DNA of 64,000 nucleotides from positions 504,571-568,570 of the forward strand of contig NZ_JH994111.1 of the NCBI RefSeq assembly GCF_000316195.1. Direction: 5' to 3'. Below are positions 37,708-46,337 of the stretch, piece by piece. The stretch comes from Brachyspira hampsonii 30446 (GTDB taxonomy: Bacteria > Spirochaetota > Brachyspiria > Brachyspirales > Brachyspiraceae). A program made the translations under genes and the position numbers. How positions within the stretch are numbered: the stretch's first letter is position 1; each line of letters starts with the position of its first letter. The notes under the pieces were generated by a model, which saw only the letters and a list, made by a program, of their open reading frames with translations, was not told the origin of the DNA and did not search any database.

Positions 37708-37726
37708 GTTTTTTCCATTTTTTATT

Positions 37727-38152
37727 TTAATCATCAAATTTCTGACCCAAAAGCTGTCCGCTGCCGGCATCTATATAAAGCTCCATCATATTATTTAGCT
37801 TTACTTCGTATATATTCCATTTCTTTTTTATTTTAGTTATTACAGTATTAGGATAGGTTTTTGCTACTGTATTTGCTACAGACCTAGGAAGTATATTTGA
37901 AGGCAAAGCGGTATAATTTCCTTCTATTTCTTTTAAATCCCCATTTCTAAAGAACTCTATTTCTACTCCATTATCTAAAGCTATTTCATAAGTTTTTCTG
38001 TCCATTTCAGCATAAATGATATTCGTATTTTGAAAATATGTTTTTATAAACTGAAGTATATTACTTGGCAGCTGATTTGGTGCAATATACATTCCATCAG
38101 CGTATGCAAAAATAGACACTGTTAAAAATAATAATATTATTTTCTTGTTCAT
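37727..38152 (-). CDS. PepSY-like periplasmic protein
   Basis: 141 residues with a signal peptide (MNKKIILLFLTVSIFAYADG) and two tandem PepSY-like units of about 60 residues. The units share L-P-x-x-I-x-x-x-I/V-x-x-x-Y/F and a beta hairpin with E-I/V-x-x-x-x-G-x-x-x-E-I/L-x-F/Y. This is the PF11396-like group, which may restrain proteases or bind peptides in the periplasm. It lies between a small secreted protein gene and the barrel protein gene with gaps of about 20 bases, so one operon. Confidence 0.72.
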   Translation of the reverse strand: MNKKIILLFLTVSIFAYADGMYIAPNQLPSNILQFIKTYFQNTNIIYAEMDRKTYEIALDNGVEIEFFRNGDLKEIEGNYTALPSNILPRSVANTVAKTYPNTVITKIKKKWNIYEVKLNNMMELYIDAGSGQLLGQKFDD

Positions 38153-38173
38153 GTTTCCTCTTGTTTTTATTTT

Positions 38174-38428
38174 TTAATTAGCATTACAGCAAAACATGTA
38201 ATTATATAAATTTAATCCTATTTTATCTATAAAGTTTATAGATATAGTTCCATTTACTTCTTTACAATATTCGCATAAATCAAAATGCATTACTATATAA
38301 TTATTGAATACATGTATTTTATTTATTATATTGTCATAATTAAAATCAACTGACTTTTTAGAAATAGAATTGCTTTGTGGAAACAATACCGTACTAATAA
38401 GAATAAATAATATTACTGCTTTTTTCAT
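38174..38428 (-). CDS. Small secreted cysteine-containing protein
   Basis: 84 residues. Signal peptide (MKKAVILFILISTVLFPQS), then a short mature domain with CEYC (CxxC) in the middle and a CC pair near the end, which may form disulphides or bind metal. No family recognised. It is the first gene of the envelope operon and is divergent from the HD-GYP variant gene. Confidence 0.55.
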   Translation of the reverse strand: MKKAVILFILISTVLFPQSNSISKKSVDFNYDNIINKIHVFNNYIVMHFDLCEYCKEVNGTISINFIDKIGLNLYNYMFCCNAN

Positions 38429-38573
38429 TTTTATTTAATGCTACATTATAAATATAACAAAAATTGTATAAATATCAACATAAATAATTATTTAAAAAAA
38501 TAAAAATAAACTAGTAATTAATGTAAAATAATATAAAATATTATCAAGTATAATTTGTTAATGGAATAGTTAT

Positions 38574-40010
38574 ATGATAGTAGATTTAAAAAAATATTCT
38601 TTAATAGATTTGCAGAAAATAAAGAATAATATTGACAGCATAAAAGATATGAGGTTGGATATTATTATTATTAATGAAGATGGTATATTGAGTGTAGTAC
38701 CTTATGAACAAATAGAAGATGTTTTACTGCAATTAGAAGAATCTGAATATATTAAGAAATCTTCAATTTATGTAGATAAATCATTAATTTCAATAATAGG
38801 CAATCAATTAACTATAGATTTAAATAAACAGCATGCAGATATACATGATATTAATATTTTTTATTCATTGTATAAGAACTGCAAATTTGAAACTGATAAA
38901 GAATATTATGATAAGCATTTTAACGAATTAATTTCAATAAGAAATATAGAAAGAATAGATTATCTAAAAGAACTATTTAACAAATTAAAATTATTTATAA
39001 CACATAATAAAATAGATTTGGAATTAGCGAAATTAATAGGTAATATCCTAACAGATATAGGCATTATAGAAAGATTAAATTTAATATACCATTTGAATTA
39101 TATAAAACAGAATAATATATCAGATTTAAAAAACTATCAAAATGTTAAGAAAGATGATCTTCTTTTTGCAGATATTATAGGTACTATAGTTAATATATTA
39201 GATAAAGAGCATAGTGATGCAGTTATATTCAATAATATTTCATCATTTAAAGATGATAATGTAATATGCCATAGCAACAGAGTATTTGTTATGATGGTAG
39301 AGTTTTTATATTATTATAATGAAGAGATATCAAGAGGCGTAGCTTCTAAATTAAGAGTAGATTATAAAAAGAAATATTATTCATATTATGATGAGATAGG
39401 TAAAAAATATAATTTACTTACCAAAGCAGATAGAATAGAAGATATATCTAAAGTAGGTTTTAGAAAAATAGAGCAAAATGAGATAAAGTATTATGCTAGG
39501 GCTGCTTTTTGGCATGATATAGCACTTGTAGACATACTTCCTAATATTCCTATAGTCAGCAGTAATGAAGGAGATAATCATGCTGTATTAGGATTTAATT
39601 TGCTTAAATACTGTATGGCACAGAATGAATATACATATACTACAGTAGGACTTCATCATGAATATTATGGAAATGGATATGGTATATTTACAAATATGTA
39701 TAATAAACAGTTTGCTAATAAGAGTTATAATAATATAGAAAATATATTAACTTATGATGCTAATGATATTGATAATTTAACTGCATTATCATATTTTCCT
39801 GCCAAAGCTTTGGAGATAGTAGATTCCTATGATAGTTTATATACTAGAATATCTAAGGATAGTGCGGGAAATATAGTGAATGATGTAATATCTTATATGT
39901 ATGAGAATTTTTTAGGATATGATGTAAGGATTGATCCTATAATTTTTTATATATTTATTAGATATTTAGAAAATGTTAGGAATGCCCGTATATTTGATTG
40001 TCCTTTATAA
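38574..40010 (+). CDS. HD-GYP-like phosphohydrolase variant
   Basis: 478 residues. The second half carries the HD-GYP order of residues: His in CHSNRVFVMMVEF, HD in AAFWHDIALVD, His in GDNHAVLGFNLL, then LHHEYYGNGYG and VDSYDSLYT. The GYP tripeptide reads GYG, and the HHE-x(2)-GNGYG box is otherwise intact. Known members hydrolyse cyclic di-GMP or related dinucleotides; here activity is unproven because of the changed tripeptide. The N-terminal 200 residues are not recognised. No signal peptide, so cytoplasmic. Confidence 0.7.
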   Translation: MIVDLKKYSLIDLQKIKNNIDSIKDMRLDIIIINEDGILSVVPYEQIEDVLLQLEESEYIKKSSIYVDKSLISIIGNQLTIDLNKQHADIHDINIFYSLYKNCKFETDKEYYDKHFNELISIRNIERIDYLKELFNKLKLFITHNKIDLELAKLIGNILTDIGIIERLNLIYHLNYIKQNNISDLKNYQNVKKDDLLFADIIGTIVNILDKEHSDAVIFNNISSFKDDNVICHSNRVFVMMVEFLYYYNEEISRGVASKLRVDYKKKYYSYYDEIGKKYNLLTKADRIEDISKVGFRKIEQNEIKYYARAAFWHDIALVDILPNIPIVSSNEGDNHAVLGFNLLKYCMAQNEYTYTTVGLHHEYYGNGYGIFTNMYNKQFANKSYNNIENILTYDANDIDNLTALSYFPAKALEIVDSYDSLYTRISKDSAGNIVNDVISYMYENFLGYDVRIDPIIFYIFIRYLENVRNARIFDCPL

Positions 40011-40090
40011 TTAAATATATATTGCATACTTGACAATTTACAAAAATCTTATATCCTAATAGTAATGTTTTTTTGTTTTAGGGAAAGTAA

Positions 40091-41020
40091 TTGTTAAAAA
40101 AAGATATTAATCAAGAGTATAAGGGACCTGTTAGCGTATATTTAAAGCAAATAGGTGAAATAAGAAGACTCACTAAAGAAGAAGAACTTGATTTATGGCA
40201 GCGTCTTGAAGTTTGCCGGGATAATAGAGCCGCATTAGAAAATAATGACGATGAAGAGTCTTTAAAAAAGATAGAAGAGATAGATAAAGAAATAGATTCT
40301 ATACAGCATAAACTTGTAAAATCTAATTTGAGGCTCGTAATAAGCATAGCAAAGCGATATTATAACAGCGGAGTACCTTTTATTGATATTATAGATGAGG
40401 GTAATATAGGTCTTATAGAGGCTGTTAAAAGATTTGAGTATAAAAAAGGATTTAAATTTTCTACTTACGGTGTTTGGTGGATAAAGCAGAGTATAGTTAA
40501 AGAAATATCAAGTAAAAGGCATATTATCAGATTTCCTATGCATATAGCAAGGCTGATAAAAAAGAGCATACAAACTTCAAAAATACTTACTCAGAAATTG
40601 GGCAGAGATCCTACAATAGATGAAATAGCTAAAGAAATGAAAATAGATAGAAAAACTCTATCGTATATAATGATATTTACTCAGGATACTGCTAGTGTTG
40701 ATTCTTTTTTCAGAAATTCTGATAATAATGATATGACTTCTATCATAGAAGATAAAAATTTCCCTTCACCGCATCAGAAAGCATTTATGGACAGCCTTAG
40801 AGATACATTAACAGAGGCTCTTAAATGTTTAGATGAAAAAGAAAGAACTGTAATTATATCAAGATACGGATTATATGGAAAAGAGGCTAAAACTCTTGAA
40901 GATACAGGAAAAGAATTAAATATTACAAGAGAAAGAGTAAGACAAATCCAAATAAAGGCTATAAAGAAACTTGCGGGGCTTAATTTATCTAAAGAATTAA
41001 AAAGTTTCTTATGGGATTAA
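40091..41020 (+). CDS. RNA polymerase sigma-70 family factor (RpoD/RpoS-like)
   Basis: 309 residues from a TTG codon with GGGAAAG in front. Region 1.2 (GPVSVYLKQIGEIRRLTKEEE), region 2 with DIIDEGNIGLIEAVKRFEYK and FSTYGVWWIKQSI, region 3, and region 4 with the helix-turn-helix KTLEDTGKELNITRERVRQI. It lacks the long N-terminal domain of housekeeping RpoD, so it is a group 2 (RpoS-like) factor or a short RpoD. A TTGACA box lies about 60 bases upstream. Confidence 0.88.
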   Translation: MLKKDINQEYKGPVSVYLKQIGEIRRLTKEEELDLWQRLEVCRDNRAALENNDDEESLKKIEEIDKEIDSIQHKLVKSNLRLVISIAKRYYNSGVPFIDIIDEGNIGLIEAVKRFEYKKGFKFSTYGVWWIKQSIVKEISSKRHIIRFPMHIARLIKKSIQTSKILTQKLGRDPTIDEIAKEMKIDRKTLSYIMIFTQDTASVDSFFRNSDNNDMTSIIEDKNFPSPHQKAFMDSLRDTLTEALKCLDEKERTVIISRYGLYGKEAKTLEDTGKELNITRERVRQIQIKAIKKLAGLNLSKELKSFLWD

Positions 41021-41114
41021 GTAATTTTCATCTTATCATTATATTTTTTTATTAAACAATTTATATTTTTACCGAAAAATTAATATAATAATTTATAATC
41101 ATGGATGGGAATTT

Positions 41115-41987
41115 ATGTCTAACGAAATGAAAGCAAAATTAAAACCTATAATTATAATAGTAATATTACTTGTAGTTTTAACTGCGGGTTTTTTTATTAC
41201 TAAAAGTATATTGAGCAGCAGTAATATACCTGTTCTAGATTTCGGGGCTTCTGATACTAATGATATGCCTGAAGATACTTTAACAACAGATGATATATTC
41301 GGTGAGGATATAACCCCTGAAGAAAAAGATTTCTTAGCTACGAATAATACTATATTATCAGATAATAATACTAAGTCAACAAATAAAGATTCTTCTATAA
41401 ATCTTACAGATAATGGATTGTATGAGGCTGGAAATAATCTTGATATACCAGATATAAAGCCTTCTCCTGCTAAGCCAAACAATAGCGGTTCAGCTTATAC
41501 TTATAATACTGAAAATACTGTTTTAGTAACAAGTTCTAATACTCTTAGACCTAATAATAATAATATGACTATGATGGATACAGCACTTTCTGCTGAAACA
41601 AATGTGAGAATAAGCTCATTTATTATTAATTATAATGACAGATTTGTTGCTACTAGAAATAATCCTGTTTTAATAACTTTAGCAGTAAAATCTCCTGCTG
41701 AAGGAAAATATGCTAAAATAAGAGTATATGCTAGAAGAGTAGATAATAATTATAATATATTAAGCAGAGATTTAGTATTCTATTTGCCTAAAATATATGT
41801 ATTGGACGGACAGGCTCAAACACAATTCTACTTCGCAGGAAGAACTTCTGCAAGCGGAAGATATTTGCCTAAAGGAAGATACTTATTATATGCCGAAGCA
41901 GAAATTACAGATGCTAACGGCAGATCAGTTGGAAAAGCAGGAAGATATCCTGTTCCTCAATGGAATTATGTTGTAACATTACAATAA
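41115..41987 (+). CDS. Membrane-anchored protein with C-terminal beta domain, unknown
   Basis: 290 residues. One N-terminal membrane helix (KPIIIIVILLVVLTAGFFIT), then about 130 residues rich in Asn/Asp/Ser/Thr (probably disordered), then a 125-residue beta-rich domain (NVRISSFIINYNDRF ... GRYLPKGRYLLYAEAEI) that may extend into the periplasm. No family recognised. ATGGATGGGA precedes the ATG. It follows the sigma factor gene by 94 bases and is followed by a strong terminator. Confidence 0.6.
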   Translation: MSNEMKAKLKPIIIIVILLVVLTAGFFITKSILSSSNIPVLDFGASDTNDMPEDTLTTDDIFGEDITPEEKDFLATNNTILSDNNTKSTNKDSSINLTDNGLYEAGNNLDIPDIKPSPAKPNNSGSAYTYNTENTVLVTSSNTLRPNNNNMTMMDTALSAETNVRISSFIINYNDRFVATRNNPVLITLAVKSPAEGKYAKIRVYARRVDNNYNILSRDLVFYLPKIYVLDGQAQTQFYFAGRTSASGRYLPKGRYLLYAEAEITDANGRSVGKAGRYPVPQWNYVVTLQ

Positions 41988-42010
41988 AAATATTTTGTTG
42001 TAATAAAATG

Positions 42011-42049
42011 AAACTCCTCAGTATATAAAAAATATTGAGGAGTTTTTTT
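42011..42049 (+). terminator. Terminator after 41115-41987 gene
   Basis: AAACTCCTCAGTAT pairs with ATATTGAGGAGTTT (14 bp, one wobble) followed by T7. The stretch 42050-42248 holds nothing recognisable. Confidence 0.85.
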
Positions 42050-42248
42050 ATATTGTAATTATTTTAATGTAATTTTAACTTGAAAATATAACATTATTGA
42101 CAAATCATATATTTGTTAATATCTGAAACTTATTATTGATGTTTGTATTATAATACATTTTTATTAATTTTATTATAATGCAGTTTAGTATAAAAACATT
42201 TTTAAGTTTTTAATATGTTTATAAAAACTCATAAATAGCCTATAAAAA

Positions 42249-42294
42249 ATCTATGCAGCTTAATTTAATAAAAAATTAAACGGCATAGATAAAA
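42249..42294 (-). terminator. Terminator after the amino-acid-binding lipoprotein gene
   Basis: ATCTATGC pairs with GCATAGAT, with an inner TTAATT/AATTAA stem. Confidence 0.7.
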
Positions 42295-42315
42295 TACTTT
42301 TTAATTTATGTGAAA

Positions 42316-43059
42316 TTATTGAAAGTTCTTTTCTATTAATTTTTCATAAGTACCATTTGTCATTATTTGAGAAAGTCCTGCATTTATTTTTTCTAAAAGT
42401 GCTGTATCATCTTTTCTTACAGCAATAGCATAATCTTCTTTTACAGCATCGCTTTCTATTAATTTGATATCTTCATTGTATTTAGCAAAATTTTTACAAG
42501 GCTCTTTATCAAATACTACAGCTGATATTTTCTTTTCTTTCAAAGCAAGTACAGCAGCAGCACCAGTGTCAAATTTTTCATTATTTACACCAGCTTTTTC
42601 AGTCATTATAGTATCTCCTGTAGTACCTATAACAACTCCGATATTTTTTCCAACCAAATCATCAAATGTTTTTATTGTATCATCATCTTTATGAACCAGC
42701 ATAACCTGACTTGAAACATAATAAGGCTCTGAGAAATTAACAGATAATTTTCTTTCCTCAGTAACAGTCATGGCAGCTATTATAGCATCTATTTTTTTTG
42801 TCTGAAGTGCAGGAAGAAGTCCGCTAAACTGCATATGTGTAAACTCTACATTCAATCCTGATAATTTTGCAATCTCGCTCATTATATCATAATCGAAACC
42901 GCCTATTTGTCCATCACTATTTAAATATCCGAAAGGAGGAAAATCAACATCTATTCCAACATATATTGGTTTATTTTCTGATTCTGATGTTTTTGAATTT
43001 CCGCATGATATAATGATTATCGAAGAAATAAGCATTAATAAGATTAGTATTTTTTTCAT
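42316..43059 (-). CDS. Amino-acid-type ABC transporter substrate-binding lipoprotein (SBP family 3)
   Basis: 247 residues, lipobox cysteine 19 in IIISCGNS. Family 3 landmarks: YVGIDVDFPPFGYLNSDGQIGGFDYDIMSEIA near the start, AMTVTEERKLSVNFSEPYY in the middle, GVVIGTTGDT, and the C-terminal AVRKDDTALLEKINAGL. It would bind a polar amino acid (Arg, Gln or similar) at the outer face of the membrane. No permease or ATPase gene is next to it. The promoter region contains two ACTAT-NN-ATAGT sites (see regulatory entry). Confidence 0.88.
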   Translation of the reverse strand: MKKILILLMLISSIIIISCGNSKTSESENKPIYVGIDVDFPPFGYLNSDGQIGGFDYDIMSEIAKLSGLNVEFTHMQFSGLLPALQTKKIDAIIAAMTVTEERKLSVNFSEPYYVSSQVMLVHKDDDTIKTFDDLVGKNIGVVIGTTGDTIMTEKAGVNNEKFDTGAAAVLALKEKKISAVVFDKEPCKNFAKYNEDIKLIESDAVKEDYAIAVRKDDTALLEKINAGLSQIMTNGTYEKLIEKNFQ

Positions 43060-43101
43060 TTTGAACCTCTATTATATAGATAGTTATTTATATATTATAT
43101 A

Positions 43102-43153
43102 ACTATTTATAGTATTTTTAATAAAGATAATACTATAAATAGTATAAATGTCA
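43102..43153 (-). promoter_or_regulatory. Promoter with paired ACTAT-NN-ATAGT sites
   Basis: On the minus strand, TTGACA (43153-43148) and TATTAT with a 16-base spacer. ACTATTTATAGT (43102-43113) and ACTATAAATAGT (43132-43143) lie 30 bases apart centre to centre; together their 15-base extensions form a perfect inverted repeat (43102-43116 / 43129-43143). Confidence 0.55.
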
Positions 43154-43262
43154 AGTATAAAATATTATGAAACTTAATTTTTTATAAAGGATTATGATGT
43201 ACTTACAAAAAATATATTTATTGTAATATTGATATAATGTTTATTTAATATATAATAAAAAT

Positions 43263-44030
43263 ATGAAAGTTAACATATTTACAGAAAATTTAAATACTAA
43301 AATATACGGACAAAATACTTTATTATTTGAATCATTAGAAAGTACAAATAAAAAAATGATAGAAGATTTGAATAATGGTATGAAGTTGGAAGAGGGCAGT
43401 GTATATATAGCATTAGTACAGACATCAGGAAAGGGCAGCTATGGTAATAAATGGGAATCTAATAATAATTTAGGATTATGGTTTAGTATTTTGGTTTATT
43501 CTCCTTATAAAAAAGAGGCTTTAAGTTTTCTGCCGGGTATAGCATTGAGTAAATGTTTAAGAGAAAAATATAATGTTGATGCTCATGTTAAATGGCCTAA
43601 TGATGTTTTGGTGGATAATAAAAAAATATCAGGAACACTTATACAAGTTACATCTTTTGAAAATACAAATGCATGTGTTATAGGCACAGGAGTTAATTTA
43701 TATCAAAGTAGTGAAGATTTTGATTTGAGCATAAGAAATAAAGCTACTTCATTGTATATAGAAACTAATAAAAAGGCTAAATTAGAAAGTTTTTATAAAG
43801 ATTTAATTTATTATTTTGAAGATATTTATACAGGAAGTAAAAAATTATCAGAATATTTTAAAGAGTATAGTAAAATGATAGGCAAAACCATAAAGGCCAT
43901 AAAAGATAATGCTGAAATATATGCTTATGTGAAAGGAATAACTGAAGAAGGATATTTGCAAGTTGAAGTTAATGGTAAAGATGAAACTTGGATATCAAGA
44001 GCTTCTTTAGATATAGATACAAATTATTAA
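43263..44030 (+). CDS. birA: Biotin-[acetyl-CoA-carboxylase] ligase
   Basis: 255 residues, catalytic domain only (no N-terminal DNA-binding domain), so a monofunctional ligase that adds biotin to carboxylase carriers. Visible: LFESLESTNKKM (substrate strand), QTSGKGSYGNKWES (the biotinyl-AMP loop, usually GRGRxGRxW, here divergent), LWFSILVYSP, HVKWPNDVLVDNKKISGTLIQ (KWPND plus catalytic Lys) and GTGVNLYQ. TATAAT at -12 to -7 from the ATG suggests a leaderless transcript. Confidence 0.9.
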   Translation: MKVNIFTENLNTKIYGQNTLLFESLESTNKKMIEDLNNGMKLEEGSVYIALVQTSGKGSYGNKWESNNNLGLWFSILVYSPYKKEALSFLPGIALSKCLREKYNVDAHVKWPNDVLVDNKKISGTLIQVTSFENTNACVIGTGVNLYQSSEDFDLSIRNKATSLYIETNKKAKLESFYKDLIYYFEDIYTGSKKLSEYFKEYSKMIGKTIKAIKDNAEIYAYVKGITEEGYLQVEVNGKDETWISRASLDIDTNY

Positions 44031-44053
44031 AAATTAATAAACGGAAGGTAATT

Positions 44054-44290
44054 ATGAGAAAACCAATACCATACAAAAAACCTGAAGAGAAAAAACATAT
44101 AAATAAAAAGAGATTATTTCTTCTTATCATATTTGAAATAATTATTATATTGCTGTCAATAGTTACTACGGCTATAATATCACTATTATTTGGAATTAAT
44201 CCTTATATAAGTGCTGGGATAAGTGCTGCTATACTTATTGTATTTAGCATATTTGTTGCTAGGGAGTTTTTACTTAGTATTAATAAATGA
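44054..44290 (+). CDS. Small two-span membrane protein
   Basis: 78 residues from the ATG at 44054, which has GGAAGG in front; an upstream frame overlapping birA is not used. A basic N-terminus (MRKPIPYKKPEEKKHINKKR) is followed by two hydrophobic helices separated by GINPY. No family recognised. It follows birA by 23 bases and ends before a strong terminator, so it is likely in the birA transcript. Confidence 0.6.
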   Translation: MRKPIPYKKPEEKKHINKKRLFLLIIFEIIIILLSIVTTAIISLLFGINPYISAGISAAILIVFSIFVAREFLLSINK

Positions 44291-44307
44291 TATAAGAATA
44301 AAAAATA

Positions 44308-44348
44308 CCTACCATATAATAAATGGGGTTTATTATGGTAGGCTTTTT
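44308..44348 (+). terminator. Terminator after the birA unit
   Basis: CCTACCATA-AATAAA pairs with TTTATTATGGTAGG around a TGGGG loop, then TTTTT. Further on, TATAGTATACTATA (44388-44401) is a perfect 14-bp palindrome of unknown role. Confidence 0.82.
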
Positions 44349-44512
44349 AAGAAAACATATGATAAAAAATAAAAACAATCTACAATGTATAGTATACTAT
44401 ATATGGTTTTTGTCAAGATAAATTTTTAAAATATTAAAAAAATAAATAATATAAATTTAATAAACATGTTTTTTATATTACATATAATACAAATAAATAG
44501 TATGTTATATTA

Positions 44513-46177
44513 TTATAATGTAATCTCTTTTTTACTGCTGATTTTAAAAAATATAATAAGCGATATAATGGTTGTGAGAGTAAGTATTGTAGAAAGGGCA
44601 GCTGCAGTTCCGTAACTAGCCCTTATAACCTCTTGATAAATTGCTACAGACATAGTCCTTGATTTAGTTGTATAAAGAATAACAGATGAGCTTAATTCAT
44701 TAATAACTGTTATCCAGCTGAGTATTGCCCCTGATAATACTCCTGAGAGCATTAATTTTGCTGTTATATTAAAAAAGGTTTTTATTTCGGAAGCCCCCAA
44801 ACTTATAGAAGCTTCATCAACATTTTTATCTATTTGATAAAGTATAGCAGAGCTTGATCTTAAAGTATAAGGTAGTCTTCTTATTACTAATGATATGATA
44901 ATAATTATGGAGCTTCCTGTTAATATTATTGGAGGTTTATTAAATGCTGTTAAAAATGTTATTCCAAGTACAGAGCCGGGTATTATGTATGGGAACATTG
45001 ATACTGTATCTATTATGTTAGTAAATATATTCTTTTTTCTGATTGTTATGTATGCTGTGAGCATTCCTATCACTATTATTATTAATATTGTTATTATTCC
45101 GTATATATATGTATTTTTTATTGAAGAAGCTAGGGAATGAAATATTGCTGTATAGCTTTCAAAAGAAAATTGATTTGTAAAAACGGATCTGTTTGTTTTT
45201 AAGAATGAAGTATATATTACTGTAATTTGAGGAAGTATAGAAATAAAAACTAAAATATATATTATGATATGAATTAATATAGATTTTACACCTTTTATAT
45301 TTTTTGATTTTATGCTGTTCATAGAATTCATAGAATATGATCTTTTATTTACAATATATTTTTGAAATATAAACATCATAGTTGTAATTATTACCATTAT
45401 AACAGACATAGATGCTGAAAAATTAGCATTACTTCCAACTTCGCTTATGAATTCAGAATATATCATAGTGGGCATAGTTCTGTATCCTTCTCCTATGAGC
45501 ATAGGTGTGCCAAAATCAGCCAATGCATTCATAAATACAATTAGTCCCGCTGAAACTATGGTTGGTTTTATTAATGGTATAGTTACAGTCATATTTCGTA
45601 CAAAACTAGAAGCTCCCAAGTTTTCAGAAGCTTCTAAAAGTATATTATCAATTTTGCCCAAAGCTCCATAAATATACATAAATATAAATGGATATAACTT
45701 CAAAGAAAAAACTAAAAGTATTCCGCCAAAACCATATATAGTTGGTATATTAATACCTATATATGAGAAAAATCTGGTAATAACACCATTTCTTCCAAGA
45801 AGAAGTATCCAAGAATAAGCTCCTATAAATGCGGGAGACATCATAGATATAATTATTAGAATTTCTATTATTCGCTTGCCTTTTAAATTATACATTTTCA
45901 TGCAGTATGCTAAAATTGTGCCTATTAATACGGCAAGTATAGTTACAGAAGTTGTTACGGCAAAACTATTTATTAATGTACTGTAATAATATTTTTTAGT
46001 AAAAAATCTTATAAAATTATTTAATGTCCAAGCATCTGTTTTTACATCTTTAAAACTGCTTAAAAATAATGAAAATAATGGATAAATTAAAAATAAAGCA
46101 AAAATAAATGTTATTATTATAGTAATATATGTCCAAAAGTCCATTTTTTTTAATATAGCGTTAATTTTGTTTTTCAT
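44513..46177 (-). CDS. Fe(III)/spermidine-type ABC transporter permease (two fused permease halves)
   Basis: 554 residues, about twelve helices as two repeats. Each half has a coupling loop: EASENLGASSFVRNMTVTIPLIKPT in the first and EASISLGASEIKTFFNITAKLMLSG in the second. This fused layout is that of FbpB/SfuB-type permeases for iron(III) or 2-aminoethylphosphonate. Its substrate-binding genes lie upstream on the same strand (46338 and 47375). The ATPase gene (FbpC type) is not in the cluster. Substrate is inferred and uncertain. Confidence 0.8.
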   Translation of the reverse strand: MKNKINAILKKMDFWTYITIIITFIFALFLIYPLFSLFLSSFKDVKTDAWTLNNFIRFFTKKYYYSTLINSFAVTTSVTILAVLIGTILAYCMKMYNLKGKRIIEILIIISMMSPAFIGAYSWILLLGRNGVITRFFSYIGINIPTIYGFGGILLVFSLKLYPFIFMYIYGALGKIDNILLEASENLGASSFVRNMTVTIPLIKPTIVSAGLIVFMNALADFGTPMLIGEGYRTMPTMIYSEFISEVGSNANFSASMSVIMVIITTMMFIFQKYIVNKRSYSMNSMNSIKSKNIKGVKSILIHIIIYILVFISILPQITVIYTSFLKTNRSVFTNQFSFESYTAIFHSLASSIKNTYIYGIITILIIIVIGMLTAYITIRKKNIFTNIIDTVSMFPYIIPGSVLGITFLTAFNKPPIILTGSSIIIIISLVIRRLPYTLRSSSAILYQIDKNVDEASISLGASEIKTFFNITAKLMLSGVLSGAILSWITVINELSSSVILYTTKSRTMSVAIYQEVIRASYGTAAALSTILTLTTIISLIIFFKISSKKEITL

Positions 46178-46337
46178 AATAATTTTCTCTTTATTATTTT
46201 AATAAGAAAATGTATAAAATATAATTTTCTATTTTTAATATTATATATTCTAAAAAGAAAAATATATTTAATGAAAAATTATTAACTATAAACATTTTAC
46301 ATGCTTTAAAATAACATTAGAAATGTATATAAATATT

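Noticed and set aside
44388-44401. Perfect palindrome TATAGTATACTATA as an operator
   Set aside because: It lies between two converging genes, with no promoter it could control; in such AT-rich DNA it may be chance.
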